Origin: Parachlamydiaceae bacterium
Lineage (GTDB): Bacteria; Chlamydiota; Chlamydiia; Chlamydiales; Parachlamydiaceae
DNA: 13,243 nt
Direction of reading: 5' to 3'
Assembly: GCA_013817115.1 (NCBI GenBank)
Contig: JACDDG010000021.1
Coordinates: 1-13,243 of the forward strand
Positions 5,841-13,043 of the stretch are shown one piece after another; position 1 is the stretch's first letter, and each line of letters opens with the position of its first letter. Both the position numbers and the translations under genes were made by a program. The notes beneath the pieces were generated by a model, which was given only the letters and a program-made list of their open reading frames with translations, did no database searches and was not told the origin of the DNA.

Positions 5841-7817
5841 CTAATGAAACATTTCCGTCATTTTCTCAAGGCTTACTGTATCTCCCGTAACTATCAAAAC
5901 GTCATTTGCTTTAATCTCTGTCTTGGCGTCGATTGAAGTTATCGTAACGTTATTTCTTTTGATCGCGATAATTGTTGCTCCGTAATTTGCTCTCAATTGA
6001 AGTTCTTCCAATGTTTTTTCTAGAAAATCGCACTTATCACTCACAAAGAACGACTCAATTTTCAAACTCGGCATGCCAAATTTTAAGTCATAAAGCGTCG
6101 CGCCATGTTTATAAATGAGCTTTAAATTGCTATATGAGGTCATTCTAATGTCATGGGCAATTTTTTCAATGTGTTCACCAGGAATTTGATAAAGGTTTAA
6201 AACTTTTGTAAAGATTTCAACAGAGGATCCAAGTTCATCAGGAATGACATCGTTGGCTCCAAGATCATATAAAGGATGTATTTGTTTAAAATAGTGCGTT
6301 CTGATAATTACGTAAATATTAGGATTTAGACGCTTTAAAACTTCCACAATGCGGCTTGATGCATTAAAATCGTTGATGACAATTGCTGCAACCGTCGCGT
6401 TTTCAATGTCTACATGGCGTAGAACCAACTCATGCGTGGCATCACCAAAATGAATAGGTTCTCCCTTTTCTTTTTCCAATTTTACAGTTTCCGGATTCAT
6501 TTCTAATATGATGTACGGAATGCCCGCTTGTTTTGCTGAAAGAGCTAAATTTTTTCCGCTTAATCCATAACCAATAATAATAATATGGTTTTTCATTTTT
6601 GCTTTAGCTTCCTCTTGTCGTGGGCTAAGTCCAGTTTTTAGTTTTTCAGGGAAGGGAAGTCTGAGAATTTGTTTCGCAATTTTACCACTAGAAGCTATTA
6701 ACGAGGGTGTAAGTCCCATCGTCAAAAGAGAAATTGCGAGGAATAGCTGATAGCGATATTCATCAGTCAATCCGAAGTCCGCCCCATTTTTAGCCAGAAC
6801 AAAAGAAAATTCTCCAATTTGGCTTAGGCTTAATCCGGTTAAAACTGCTGTTCGTAATGGCATCCCTAAAATAATAGCTGAGATTCCTGCTATACCTGTT
6901 TTTAGTAAAAGTACCGCTCCGGTCATAAGCAAAATCATAAAGGGTTGAGCCAAAACAAAACCTATATCCAAAAGCATTCCAATAGAGACAAAGAAAAAGC
7001 TTGTGAAAACGTCTTGAAAAGGCAAGATATCGCTAATTGCTTCATGGCGATATTCTGATTCAGAGATGATAAGCCCTGCCAAAAAGGCCCCTAATGAAAG
7101 CGAAAGTCCAATACTTGATGTCAGCCAAGCTACAGAAAAGCAAATTGTTAATACGGTTAGTAAGAATAATTCACGTCTTCGCGTTTTTGCTATCTGGTAT
7201 AGAATCTTTGGGACAATTTTGGTTGCTGCGAATAAAGCTATAGCTAAGACGATGATCCCGATAAAAGCTGTGCTGATAAAATTAGGGCCTATCGTGCTTC
7301 CTCCAGTACCTAAAAATGGGGTGACTAGCATCATTGGAATGGCAACGATATCTTGGAAAATAAGTATTCCAACTGCAAGTCTTCCATGAGGGGTCTCACT
7401 CTCAGATTTCTCATCAAGAACTCGTAAAGTGATTGCCGTACTGCTAAGTGATATAAGAAATCCTAGAAATAGACTTTCTCCCCAAGGTCTTCCAATGAGC
7501 GTTCCAATTAGGAAACCTGCTAATACTGTGATGGCTACTTGAAATGTACCTCCAATAAGAAAATAACGGCGGTATTCTAAAATTTTTTTAAGTGAAAACT
7601 CCATTCCAACCGTGAACAAAAGTAGTACTATTCCTATTGTAGCTAGAATATCAACGTCATTAACAGCTTGAATAAATCCAAGCCCATGGGGTCCAATAAA
7701 GACACCGGTAAGCAAAAATCCAACGATAGGGGGGATTTTCATGCGATGGCAGGCAAGAATGACAGCGATCGACAAGCTGAAAATAATCATAACTTCGCGA
7801 AGTAAAGGAATTTCCAT
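5841..7817 (-). CDS. CPA2 monovalent cation:proton antiporter with RCK domains (Kef/YbaL-type)
   Basis: With the ATG at 7817 the protein has 658 residues, near the usual Kef length. Residues 8 to about 380 form the Na+/H+-exchanger-type membrane domain: GFLLTGVFIGPHGLGF at 33-48, LLFTVGMEFSL at 66-76, LSSTA at 124-128 and FQDIVAIP at 154-161, whose D156 matches the ion-binding Asp of the family. Residues 411 to about 540 are an RCK_N/TrkA-N domain with the nucleotide-binding GYGLSGK at 416-422, an acidic residue at the end of strand 2 (E439) and GDAT at 458-461. Residues 574-656 match RCK_C. It probably exports K+ or Na+ in exchange for protons under nucleotide control. Start choice: only a weak AAGAG precedes this ATG, but 26 further codons upstream reach just a TTG and lack family similarity. 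No KefF/KefG-like partner gene adjoins it. It is divergent from the CDF gene. Confidence 0.9.
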   Translation of the reverse strand: MEIPLLREVMIIFSLSIAVILACHRMKIPPIVGFLLTGVFIGPHGLGFIQAVNDVDILATIGIVLLLFTVGMEFSLKKILEYRRYFLIGGTFQVAITVLAGFLIGTLIGRPWGESLFLGFLISLSSTAITLRVLDEKSESETPHGRLAVGILIFQDIVAIPMMLVTPFLGTGGSTIGPNFISTAFIGIIVLAIALFAATKIVPKILYQIAKTRRRELFLLTVLTICFSVAWLTSSIGLSLSLGAFLAGLIISESEYRHEAISDILPFQDVFTSFFFVSIGMLLDIGFVLAQPFMILLMTGAVLLLKTGIAGISAIILGMPLRTAVLTGLSLSQIGEFSFVLAKNGADFGLTDEYRYQLFLAISLLTMGLTPSLIASSGKIAKQILRLPFPEKLKTGLSPRQEEAKAKMKNHIIIIGYGLSGKNLALSAKQAGIPYIILEMNPETVKLEKEKGEPIHFGDATHELVLRHVDIENATVAAIVINDFNASSRIVEVLKRLNPNIYVIIRTHYFKQIHPLYDLGANDVIPDELGSSVEIFTKVLNLYQIPGEHIEKIAHDIRMTSYSNLKLIYKHGATLYDLKFGMPSLKIESFFVSDKCDFLEKTLEELQLRANYGATIIAIKRNNVTITSIDAKTEIKANDVLIVTGDTVSLEKMTEMFH

Positions 7818-7908
7818 GTGAATGCTCTTGTTAGAGTGGTCATAAAGCCTTGGCCGACTAAAAGTCAGAATGTCGAAGGTTGTAACAATTGTCAATCTTT
7901 TATTTTGC

Positions 7909-7950
7909 GGTTATGTTAAACAGATAAATTGCTGGAGTTTGGACATAACC
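7909..7950. promoter_or_regulatory. Inverted repeat between divergent transporter genes
   Basis: GGTTATGTTAAAC (7909-7921) pairs with GTTTGGACATAACC (7937-7950), apart from a one-base slip, in the 246-base region between the antiporter and CDF genes. It could be a regulator-binding palindrome or an RNA hairpin. It is next to a minus-strand TTGACA (7895-7890) whose -10 partner is weak (CATTCT). A possible CDF -10 (TATACT, 7976-7981) also lacks a good -35. Confidence 0.3.
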
Positions 7951-8063
7951 TTACATAGAAGTCTGCTCCGTTCTATATACTAGTGCTCTGCAACGTCAGA
8001 AGCAACATAAAGGGTAAATAATAGTCTTTTGAGATTGTATTTCTTCTCCGCAACTGCTATTCT

Positions 8064-9020
8064 ATGCCCATGCGTGAATACCCCCAAAAACTCAATCCTC
8101 CTAGAACCGTTATTCATAAAAGAAGAGAACGGCGGAAGAAGCTTGTTCATTCAGCTTCATGGGGTGTTTTCATTCGATCAATGATCATTGTATTCGAATT
8201 GTTTGGAGTTTGGCTATTTGCTAGTTCAGCTTTATTGATGGATGCTCTTGCTTCGATTGTCGATGTGATTTCTAGTTTGCTTCTGATCGTATTCATAAGA
8301 TTAGCTGATCGGCCACCAGACAATAACCACCCCTTTGGTCATGGTCGTTATGAACCTCTAGTAGGATTACAACTAGGCCTGTTGCTTTTGGTTGTTGGTT
8401 TTGGAATGCTAGTGCAGCAACTTTTTAAATTTTACGAAGCCTCCTCGACGACAGTTGACATCTTGATGGATTCTCGAGCGTGGATTTTTCCGGTTGTAGC
8501 GGTGGTTTTATTAGAGATATGCTATCAAGTTATTAGTAGAGCTGCAAATAAACAGAATAGTCCAGCAATGAAAGCTGATGCTTTTCACTACCGTATTGAT
8601 GCGATAACAAGTCTTTTTGCTGCAATTGCACTTGTATGCGCTGCTATGATCCCTAGCTGGAGTCATGTTATTGACCATTTAGGAGCTTTGCTTATTGCTC
8701 TATTAATGATTGTCCTCGGAGCTTACGCTTCACGTGAAAATGTGCATCAGCTGTTGGACCATACTCCGGATGCCAGCTTCTTTGCTAAGGTAAGAAGGGC
8801 TGCGATGCGTGCAGAGGGTGTTCTAGGAACTGAAAAACTTGGAATTCAACTTTATGGGCCAGATGCTCATGTTGATATAGACGTTGAGGTAGATCCTACC
8901 CTTACAGTAGTTGTAGCCCATGAAATCAGTCAGAAAGTTCGTGTTGAAATTCAAAAAGAATGGCCTGCAGTTCGTGATGTCATTGTTCACATTGAACCAT
9001 ATTATCCAAATGATCATTAG
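8064..9020 (+). CDS. Cation diffusion facilitator (CDF) metal transporter
   Basis: This 318-residue protein has the CDF plan: a basic N-terminus (about 1-30), membrane helices to about residue 220, then a cytoplasmic ferredoxin-like domain at 235-312. The loop signature HPFGHGRYEPL is at 89-99. Helix 5 has H175-x3-D179, the standard metal site pair. Helix 2 reads LLMDALASIVDV with D60 and D67, but position 63, where the first His/Asp/Asn of the site normally sits, is Ala. CDF proteins export Zn2+, Mn2+, Fe2+ or similar ions in exchange for protons as dimers. The altered site makes the substrate unclear. There is no Shine-Dalgarno before ATG 8064 or the ATG at 8070, so the exact start is uncertain. 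DUF2937 follows 20 bases later, probably in one operon. Confidence 0.88.
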   Translation: MPMREYPQKLNPPRTVIHKRRERRKKLVHSASWGVFIRSMIIVFELFGVWLFASSALLMDALASIVDVISSLLLIVFIRLADRPPDNNHPFGHGRYEPLVGLQLGLLLLVVGFGMLVQQLFKFYEASSTTVDILMDSRAWIFPVVAVVLLEICYQVISRAANKQNSPAMKADAFHYRIDAITSLFAAIALVCAAMIPSWSHVIDHLGALLIALLMIVLGAYASRENVHQLLDHTPDASFFAKVRRAAMRAEGVLGTEKLGIQLYGPDAHVDIDVEVDPTLTVVVAHEISQKVRVEIQKEWPAVRDVIVHIEPYYPNDH

Positions 9021-9040
9021 TTTGTCAGGAGAAAAATTTT

Positions 9041-9571
9041 ATGACTTATTGGCTTGTAAGTCTTTTAGATCGAGTATTTGCAGTGTGTGGCGCTTTAATT
9101 TGTGTTCAAGCTCCTATGTACATCCAGCAGTACGGCCATCAGCTTTCAGGACGCGTGGCTGAACTTAAGTTGCAAGTTAAGGGAATGTTGAATGCTGCTG
9201 CAGAAGGCAGCAAAACCTTGCCCCAGTATATTAATCGTTTTTTGGAGAGCGGGGATTCTGATTTCATGCGTCAAGGTAAATTGATGCTTTCATCAGCGGA
9301 GAGATACGACGAGCTATCAGGAGCGCTGAGTTCATTAAATCAATCTTCAGTAGTTTCAAGACCTTTTATATTTTTGCGAGATCTTAATTGGGATATTGCA
9401 ACTACGACTTTTAGCGATTTTCAGCCGGGAATTTCGTTTACTGTGGAGGGAATTGCTTATGGGCTGGTGGGTGTATGTCTTGGTTATGGTTTGTTTTATT
9501 TGCTGAGTAAAGTCGTGAGAGGATTTTGTGGGCTTTTTAAACGTTCCAATAAAACAATTAATTACACATAG
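9041..9571 (+). CDS. DUF2937-like membrane protein
   Basis: This 176-residue protein has an N-terminal hydrophobic segment (about 4-22), then APMYIQQYGHQLSGRVAEL (24-42). That matches the QxPxFxxQYxxRLxGHxxE pattern I associate with DUF2937 (function unknown). A helical middle (about 35-105) is followed by a second membrane segment (about 138-158) and a basic tail ending KRSNKTINYT. This suggests a two-pass inner-membrane protein with a periplasmic helical region. AGGAG at 9027-9031 gives a good start. The 20-base gap from the CDF gene suggests co-transcription, but no functional link is known. Its last 14 bases overlap the 3' end of trmL on the other strand. Confidence 0.65.
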   Translation: MTYWLVSLLDRVFAVCGALICVQAPMYIQQYGHQLSGRVAELKLQVKGMLNAAAEGSKTLPQYINRFLESGDSDFMRQGKLMLSSAERYDELSGALSSLNQSSVVSRPFIFLRDLNWDIATTTFSDFQPGISFTVEGIAYGLVGVCLGYGLFYLLSKVVRGFCGLFKRSNKTINYT

Positions 9572-10016
9572 GTTTGAAGTCGAGCTGTCGCCAAGCTTCA
9601 TAAATAACAATTCCGGCAGTAGTCGCTAAATTTAAGCAGCGAGCATCTTGCTGCATAGGCAGAGTGAGACATTGATCAGCATATTTTTTTACCAAGGAAG
9701 CCGGTAGCCCTACAGTTTCAGAGCCAAAGATCAACCAATCATTCGAATTATAGGCGACATCGCTGTAACGCTTTGTGGCTTTGCTGGAGAACAAATAAAT
9801 ATTTGCGGGTGCAGTTTGCAAATAAGCCTCTAAGTTGTCAATAAAACTGAGTTCAACTCCTTCCCAATAATCCAAACCCGCACGCTTTAGCCATCGATCT
9901 GTCACGCTAAAACCGAGGGGCGTTACCAAGCCTAACGAGGCTCCGGTTACGCTGCAAGTACGCACAATGTTTCCTGTATTTTGAGGAATTTGTGGTTGAT
10001 AAAGAATAATATGCAT
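9558..10016 (-). CDS. trmL: tRNA (cytidine(34)-2'-O)-methyltransferase TrmL
   Basis: This 152-residue protein is a full-length, minimal SPOUT methyltransferase. It has the family motifs: PQIPQNTGNIVRT at 8-20, FGSETVGLP at 97-105 (the S-adenosylmethionine-binding knot loop, FGxExxGLP) and LNLATTAGIVIYEAWRQ at 128-144. TrmL methylates the 2'-OH of the wobble base (C34 or cmnm5U34) of tRNA-Leu isoacceptors. The ATG at 10016 has no clear Shine-Dalgarno. The gene lies downstream of mip on the same strand but behind a terminator, so it may have its own weak promoter or depend on read-through. The order mip-trmL resembles Chlamydia as I recall it. The 3' end overlaps the convergent DUF2937 gene by 14 bases. 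Confidence 0.92.
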   Translation of the reverse strand: MHIILYQPQIPQNTGNIVRTCSVTGASLGLVTPLGFSVTDRWLKRAGLDYWEGVELSFIDNLEAYLQTAPANIYLFSSKATKRYSDVAYNSNDWLIFGSETVGLPASLVKKYADQCLTLPMQQDARCLNLATTAGIVIYEAWRQLDFKPMCN

Positions 10017-10083
10017 GAGTGATAGTGTTAAGTTGGATTTATGTAATCAAAGAAAATTTTTTTTGGAAAAAAAAGTGTGCGAC

Positions 10084-10130
10084 TAAAACAAAAATGTACC
10101 ATTTTGTAAAAAATGCAAAATGGTACATTT
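10084..10130 (-). terminator. Intrinsic terminator of the mip-like gene
   Basis: On the minus strand a perfect 15-base-pair stem (AAATGTACCATTTTG with its complement, arms 10130-10116 and 10106-10092) with a nine-base loop is followed by TTTTTGTTTT. It begins 18 bases after the mip stop codon and separates mip from trmL. The plus strand has no gene to terminate here. Confidence 0.85.
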
Positions 10131-10147
10131 CTTGAACTAAGGATCAA

Positions 10148-11146
10148 TTAGTACTTTGATTTAAGATCATCGTCATCATTGTCATCTTCATCATTATCAT
10201 CATCTTCATCATCATTGTCATCTTCATCATCATCTTCGTCATCTTCATCGAAGTAATTATTGCTTCCTTTGTCGCGCATTTTATCTTTATCATCGCCTGC
10301 AAGCGCTAAAGGAGAAAAATCATCTTCATCTTCATCAGATCCAGAATCGCTGATTTCAGCAGTATTTGCTTTCACAACTTCAATTTCAAAAATTAACAAT
10401 GAATTAGGTGGAAGATGACCTGTCATTCCATAACCCAGTTCAGGATGAATAATTAGACGACGTTTTTCGCCTTCTTTCATACCTGCAATACCGAGGCTAA
10501 ACCCTGGAATTGTTTGGTCTAATGGAATTGAAACTGGACCAGTTTCATCTGAACTACCAAATACAGTCCCGTCGATAAATTGGCCCGAATAAGTGATTTG
10601 CGGTGTAGCATGAGTTCCCACAACTTCGCCATTTCCCTCTTTCACAACTTGGTAATACAATTTGCCAGGCTGAACTTCAATCATTCCAGAATTTTTTGAA
10701 TTCTTTTGAATGTACTCATTTGCAGCTTTTAGATTTTCGCTTGAAGTCTTTTCAATGGCATTCTTTTGTACCATAAGCATCATTTTCTCGTATTCCTTAT
10801 CGGACATCGGGGCAACTTTTCCGTCAGATCCATCGCGAATCCCTTTGATAACTCCGTCAAGATCAAAATCCATCCCAGGACTCTTTAGATGACGACCAAT
10901 AAAATGTCCGAAAGCCTCTGAAACTTTTTTCATGTCAAGAGCGGCATCTTTGGCTGCGTCTTTCAAATTCGCGCCCATTTTGTCTAACGTAGAAGGAGTA
11001 CCTTCTTGTGTAGTGACTGAAGGAGAGGCAGGCGGCGAAATAGTAGCACTCTTTGTGCTAGGGATAGCATCAGCAGCATAAAGAGCTGCAGAACCTAAAA
11101 CTGCAGCCACTGCTGCAAAAGCTAGTTTACGTTTTTTTGTAAGCAT
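10148..11146 (-). CDS. mip: Exported Mip-like FKBP peptidyl-prolyl isomerase with acidic tail
   Basis: The ATG at 11146 (AGGA ten bases upstream) gives 332 residues beginning with a signal peptide (MLTKKRK, a hydrophobic core at 9-22, likely cleavage near 24-27). There is no lipobox Cys, unlike lipoprotein Mips. Residues 72-150 form the helical FKBP_N dimerisation region. Residues 160-258 form the FKBP fold: Y186, DGTVFGSS 192-199, IPGFSLGI 213-220, LGYG 237-240 and F253. The enzyme isomerises Xaa-Pro bonds, probably in the periplasm or at the surface, to help protein folding. The usual Asp after DGTVF is Gly197 and the binding-pocket Trp is Phe216; the latter occurs in some active members. 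Residues 300-327 are almost only Asp, Glu and Asn, followed by LKSKY; I do not know such a tail in classical Mip. An upstream ORF extension of 30 codons has no leader-like sense. Confidence 0.9.
   Translation of the reverse strand: MLTKKRKLAFAAVAAVLGSAALYAADAIPSTKSATISPPASPSVTTQEGTPSTLDKMGANLKDAAKDAALDMKKVSEAFGHFIGRHLKSPGMDFDLDGVIKGIRDGSDGKVAPMSDKEYEKMMLMVQKNAIEKTSSENLKAANEYIQKNSKNSGMIEVQPGKLYYQVVKEGNGEVVGTHATPQITYSGQFIDGTVFGSSDETGPVSIPLDQTIPGFSLGIAGMKEGEKRRLIIHPELGYGMTGHLPPNSLLIFEIEVVKANTAEISDSGSDEDEDDFSPLALAGDDKDKMRDKGSNNYFDEDDEDDDEDDNDDEDDDNDEDDNDDDDLKSKY
10166..10249 (-). repeat. GAT/GAA/AAT-type low-complexity tract encoding the acidic tail
   Basis: On the minus strand nearly every codon is GAT, GAC, GAA, GAG or AAT, read from short near-repeats such as GATGACAATGATGATGAAGA. 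Triplet-based repeats of this sort expand and contract by slippage without shifting frame, so tail length may vary between strains. Confidence 0.7.
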
Positions 11147-11449
11147 CTTTGTGAATCCTCGGTTAAGATATGATGTTGTCAGTCTATAGCAACTCCCAAA
11201 ATTATGTCTATGAAAATTCTCATTTTTAAAAGGCAAAGTTTTTAGGTGTTCTTAGCGCTCTTTTTTTGGTCTTTAAACACATTTTCAAAACAATGTATGA
11301 GAACATTTTTAATCCGGTTATAATATATTTTTCTAAATTTAAAAGGGATTTTTCAACTTCGTTATTGACTGTTTAAACGTGCAAATGCTATAATTGAGAA
11401 TTAGTCCGTTTTTTTAATATGATTTTTATAGAAAGCAAAGGATTTTAAT
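11147..11449. other. Divergent intergenic region between mip and the disrupted gene
   Basis: This 303-base AT-rich gap has one strong rightward promoter (11365-11394). For leftward mip transcription I see only weak matches: TTGCTA (11192-11187) and TATCTT (11170-11165), 16 bases apart, would leave too short a leader. No ORF, RNA gene or repeat is apparent. Confidence 0.4.
11365..11394 (+). promoter_or_regulatory. Strong sigma-70/66-type promoter of the disrupted gene
   Basis: TTGACT (11365-11370, five of six) and a perfect TATAAT (11389-11394) are 18 bases apart, with TG one base before the -10 (TGCTATAAT, extended -10). Transcription should begin near 11401, leaving a leader of about 49 bases with AAAGGA at 11437-11442, seven bases before the ATG. 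It is the best promoter match in the window. Confidence 0.75.
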
Positions 11450-12358
11450 ATGGCTATAAATATTTATAAGCCTGCAGTTTTAACTTCAACGTTAATAAAT
11501 TGTGGTAATGAGAACAAAGAGCCTTTCGACCTGTCGGGTAAAGCCATGAAATCAATCATGAAATCTTTGCCTCCTTCTGGCACAGAAAAGGCACAAAAAA
11601 AAGCTTATGAATCTGGATATAAAGCATCAATTGTTTTATTTCTCGGAGCTTTTTACCAAAAATTTAGCCAGGTATTAGCATTAATTTTTTTAATAATTTT
11701 TAGTAAGCAAATTGAAAAACAATTTTCTGTGATTAAGCATGGGGAAGGTCCACAGACAGAACGTTTGCTTAAAGATTTTGATTCCTCAACAACTGAAATA
11801 GATGCCCATTTAGATTGGACTATGATTTATTCAAATGTCTATGTGGATATTCCCTGAAACGAATTTAGGCAATTTTATTTAGATCAATTTAAAGAATTTC
11901 CTAATCTTCAATTAAGTCGTGAAGAATTGGATGACGTGCTTGCTGAATATTCTAGGCATTTTGAAAATTTGGAATTGAATATTGGTTGGAAATCAAAAAT
12001 ACTAGAAAGTTTACGTTCAATTGAGGATCGCCTCCAATCAGGTCAATTTTGTGGGGAAAATGCGGCTCAAGTAAAACGTGTTGTAAATGATATGATCATA
12101 TTCAATTCATTAACTCCTGTTAAAATTACCCACATTGGGCCCAATGAGATGCAGCGCGAATCTATAGAAATCACCTCCTTGAAATATATGGGAGAGGTGC
12201 TGGCGCGTATGGCGAAATTAGTCAAAGGTGATCTTAAGCAGTGTAGTAAATTTAGCCATTTAGATCCTGAAATCTACGCAAACGCATCCATACCGGAAAA
12301 AATGGAAGCTCTAAATTTATCCAATTTAGATGAGACAACTCGAGAGTTTTTGAAAATA
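11450..12358 (+). pseudogene. Unknown gene with an in-frame TGA, disrupted by a group II intron
   Basis: The ATG at 11450 has a good ribosome-binding site and strong promoter. The frame runs 135 codons to a TGA at 11855-11857. It then continues open with the same character (NEFRQFYLDQFKEFPNLQ... then LDDVLAEYSRHFENLELNIG) for about 167 more codons, until the sequence turns into group II intron reverse transcriptase near 12359. A single base change (TGG, CGA or GGA to TGA) explains the break. The product is unrecognised: residues 60-84 form one long hydrophobic segment (ASIVLFLGAF...LALIFLIIF) in an otherwise polar, helical protein without a signal peptide. It could be another lineage-specific membrane or secreted protein. 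The exact junction with the intron can be placed only within about 12355-12385. A truncated 135-residue product could still be made. Confidence 0.65.
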
Positions 12359-12889
12359 ATAAGAACTGAAGCTGAAAGATTGCTAGATCAAATTAGAAGT
12401 CGGTTAATGGAATGTAAATTAGAATTACATCCCGATAAGACTAAAATCGTGTATTGCAAAGACGACAAAAGAAATGGAGAATATCAAAATACAAAATTTG
12501 ATTTTCTAGGCTACACCTTTAAAATGAGGGATGCCAAAAGTAAGAAGGGAAACCTTTTTCGTTCTTTTCTTCCAGCAATAAGCGATAAAGCAGTCCAGAA
12601 AATAAAAGAGAAAATAAAGGAATGGAAAATTCATTCGAGAACGGAAAGGGCATTGTCCGAGACAGCGAACATATGCAATTCAACGATCAGAGGATGGAAG
12701 ACCTATTACGGAAAATTCTACAAATCAGCATTAGACGAAGTTTTAAAATGTATAGATAAGAGACTAGGAAGATGGGCAAGTAAGAAATATAACAAATTTA
12801 AAAGCAGCAACAAGAAAGCAACAAAATGGATTCTGTCAATTAAATTAAGAGACAAGAACTATTTGCACATTGGTGATGTATTTAAATAA
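12359..12889 (+). pseudogene. Group II intron reverse transcriptase/maturase, C-terminal fragment
   Basis: The frame of the disrupted gene passes directly into about 176 residues of intron-encoded protein. These start around RTEAERLLDQIRSRL and run through CKLELHPDKTKIVYCKD and FDFLGYTF (end of the palm and start of the thumb). They continue into the maturase-specific domain, with TIRGWKTYYGKFYKS as its signature. The tail (RRLGRWASKKY-like, then KWILSI) ends at 12887-12889 without an HNH endonuclease domain. The fingers and the YADD active site are lost, so it has no polymerase activity. It is read in frame with upstream host codons, but the in-frame TGA at 11855 would prevent a full fusion. 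Codon use is rich in AAA, AGA and ATA. Confidence 0.85.
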
Positions 12890-12906
12890 TCACGGTTGAA
12901 CAATAA

Positions 12907-12980
12907 GAGCCGTATGAAGCGAGAGTTTCACGTACGGTTCTGTGAGAGCCTCTGGGGGTAGTTCCCGGGGGCTACTCGAC
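12907..12980 (+). ncRNA. Group II intron domains V and VI
   Basis: Domain V (12907-12940, 34 bases) starts GAGCCGTA, pairs with TACGGTTC, has the CG bulge and an inner stem TGAAGC/GTTTCA closed by a GAGA tetraloop. The AGC catalytic triad sits at its 5' end. Domain VI (12944-12977) pairs GAG/CTC and AGCCTCTGGGG with the opposite G/C-rich strand, leaving A12974 bulged as the branch nucleotide. Both helices look intact, so the active-site RNA is preserved although the rest of the ribozyme is gone. Confidence 0.9.
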
Positions 12981-13043
12981 AACATGCTTTTAACTCAATT
13001 TTTTTTTGAAAAATATGGTGGTAAAAACATACCTAGAATTTAA
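12981..13043 (+). pseudogene. Possible 3' exon (20 codons) of the interrupted gene
   Basis: Starting exactly at the base after the intron, a phase-0 frame reads NMLLTQFFFEKYGGKNIPRI and stops at TAA 13041-13043. Its composition and clean ending look like a genuine protein C-terminus. It may be the end of the gene that starts at 11450, which would put the intron near that gene's 3' end. If the 5' truncation came from recombination, it could belong to a different gene. Confidence 0.45.

Larger units (their letters stand above)
12359..12980 (+). mobile_element. 5'-truncated group II intron (ORF 3' part, domains V and VI)
   Basis: The right part of a bacterial group II intron is present: C-terminal reverse transcriptase/maturase coding, then canonical domain V (12907-12940) and domain VI (12943-12980) with the bulged branch-point A. 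The intron's 5' end, domains I-III and the front half of the ORF, including the catalytic YADD box, are absent. Left of about 12359 the sequence belongs to the disrupted gene. The 3' boundary ends in AC, with the branch A (12974) seven bases from the end, as expected. A 5' truncation fits incomplete target-primed reverse transcription or a later deletion. The remnant cannot move or splice in cis by itself. Confidence 0.85.

Noticed and set aside
7066..7389. Plus-strand 107-codon open frame inside the antiporter gene
   Set aside because: It is antisense to conserved membrane-domain codons and shows no motif or ribosome-binding site.
7818..7895. TTG-initiated 26-codon extension of the antiporter
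   Set aside because: No ribosome-binding site, the TTG is part of a TTGACA promoter-like hexamer, and the family begins with the first membrane helix just after the ATG at 7817.
9356..9610. Minus-strand 84-codon frame overlapping the DUF2937 and trmL ends
   Set aside because: It lies opposite and across two better supported genes and has no start signal.
11147..11236. 30-codon N-terminal extension of the Mip-like protein
   Set aside because: It would place a polar stretch before a classical signal peptide; the ATG at 11146 has its own Shine-Dalgarno.
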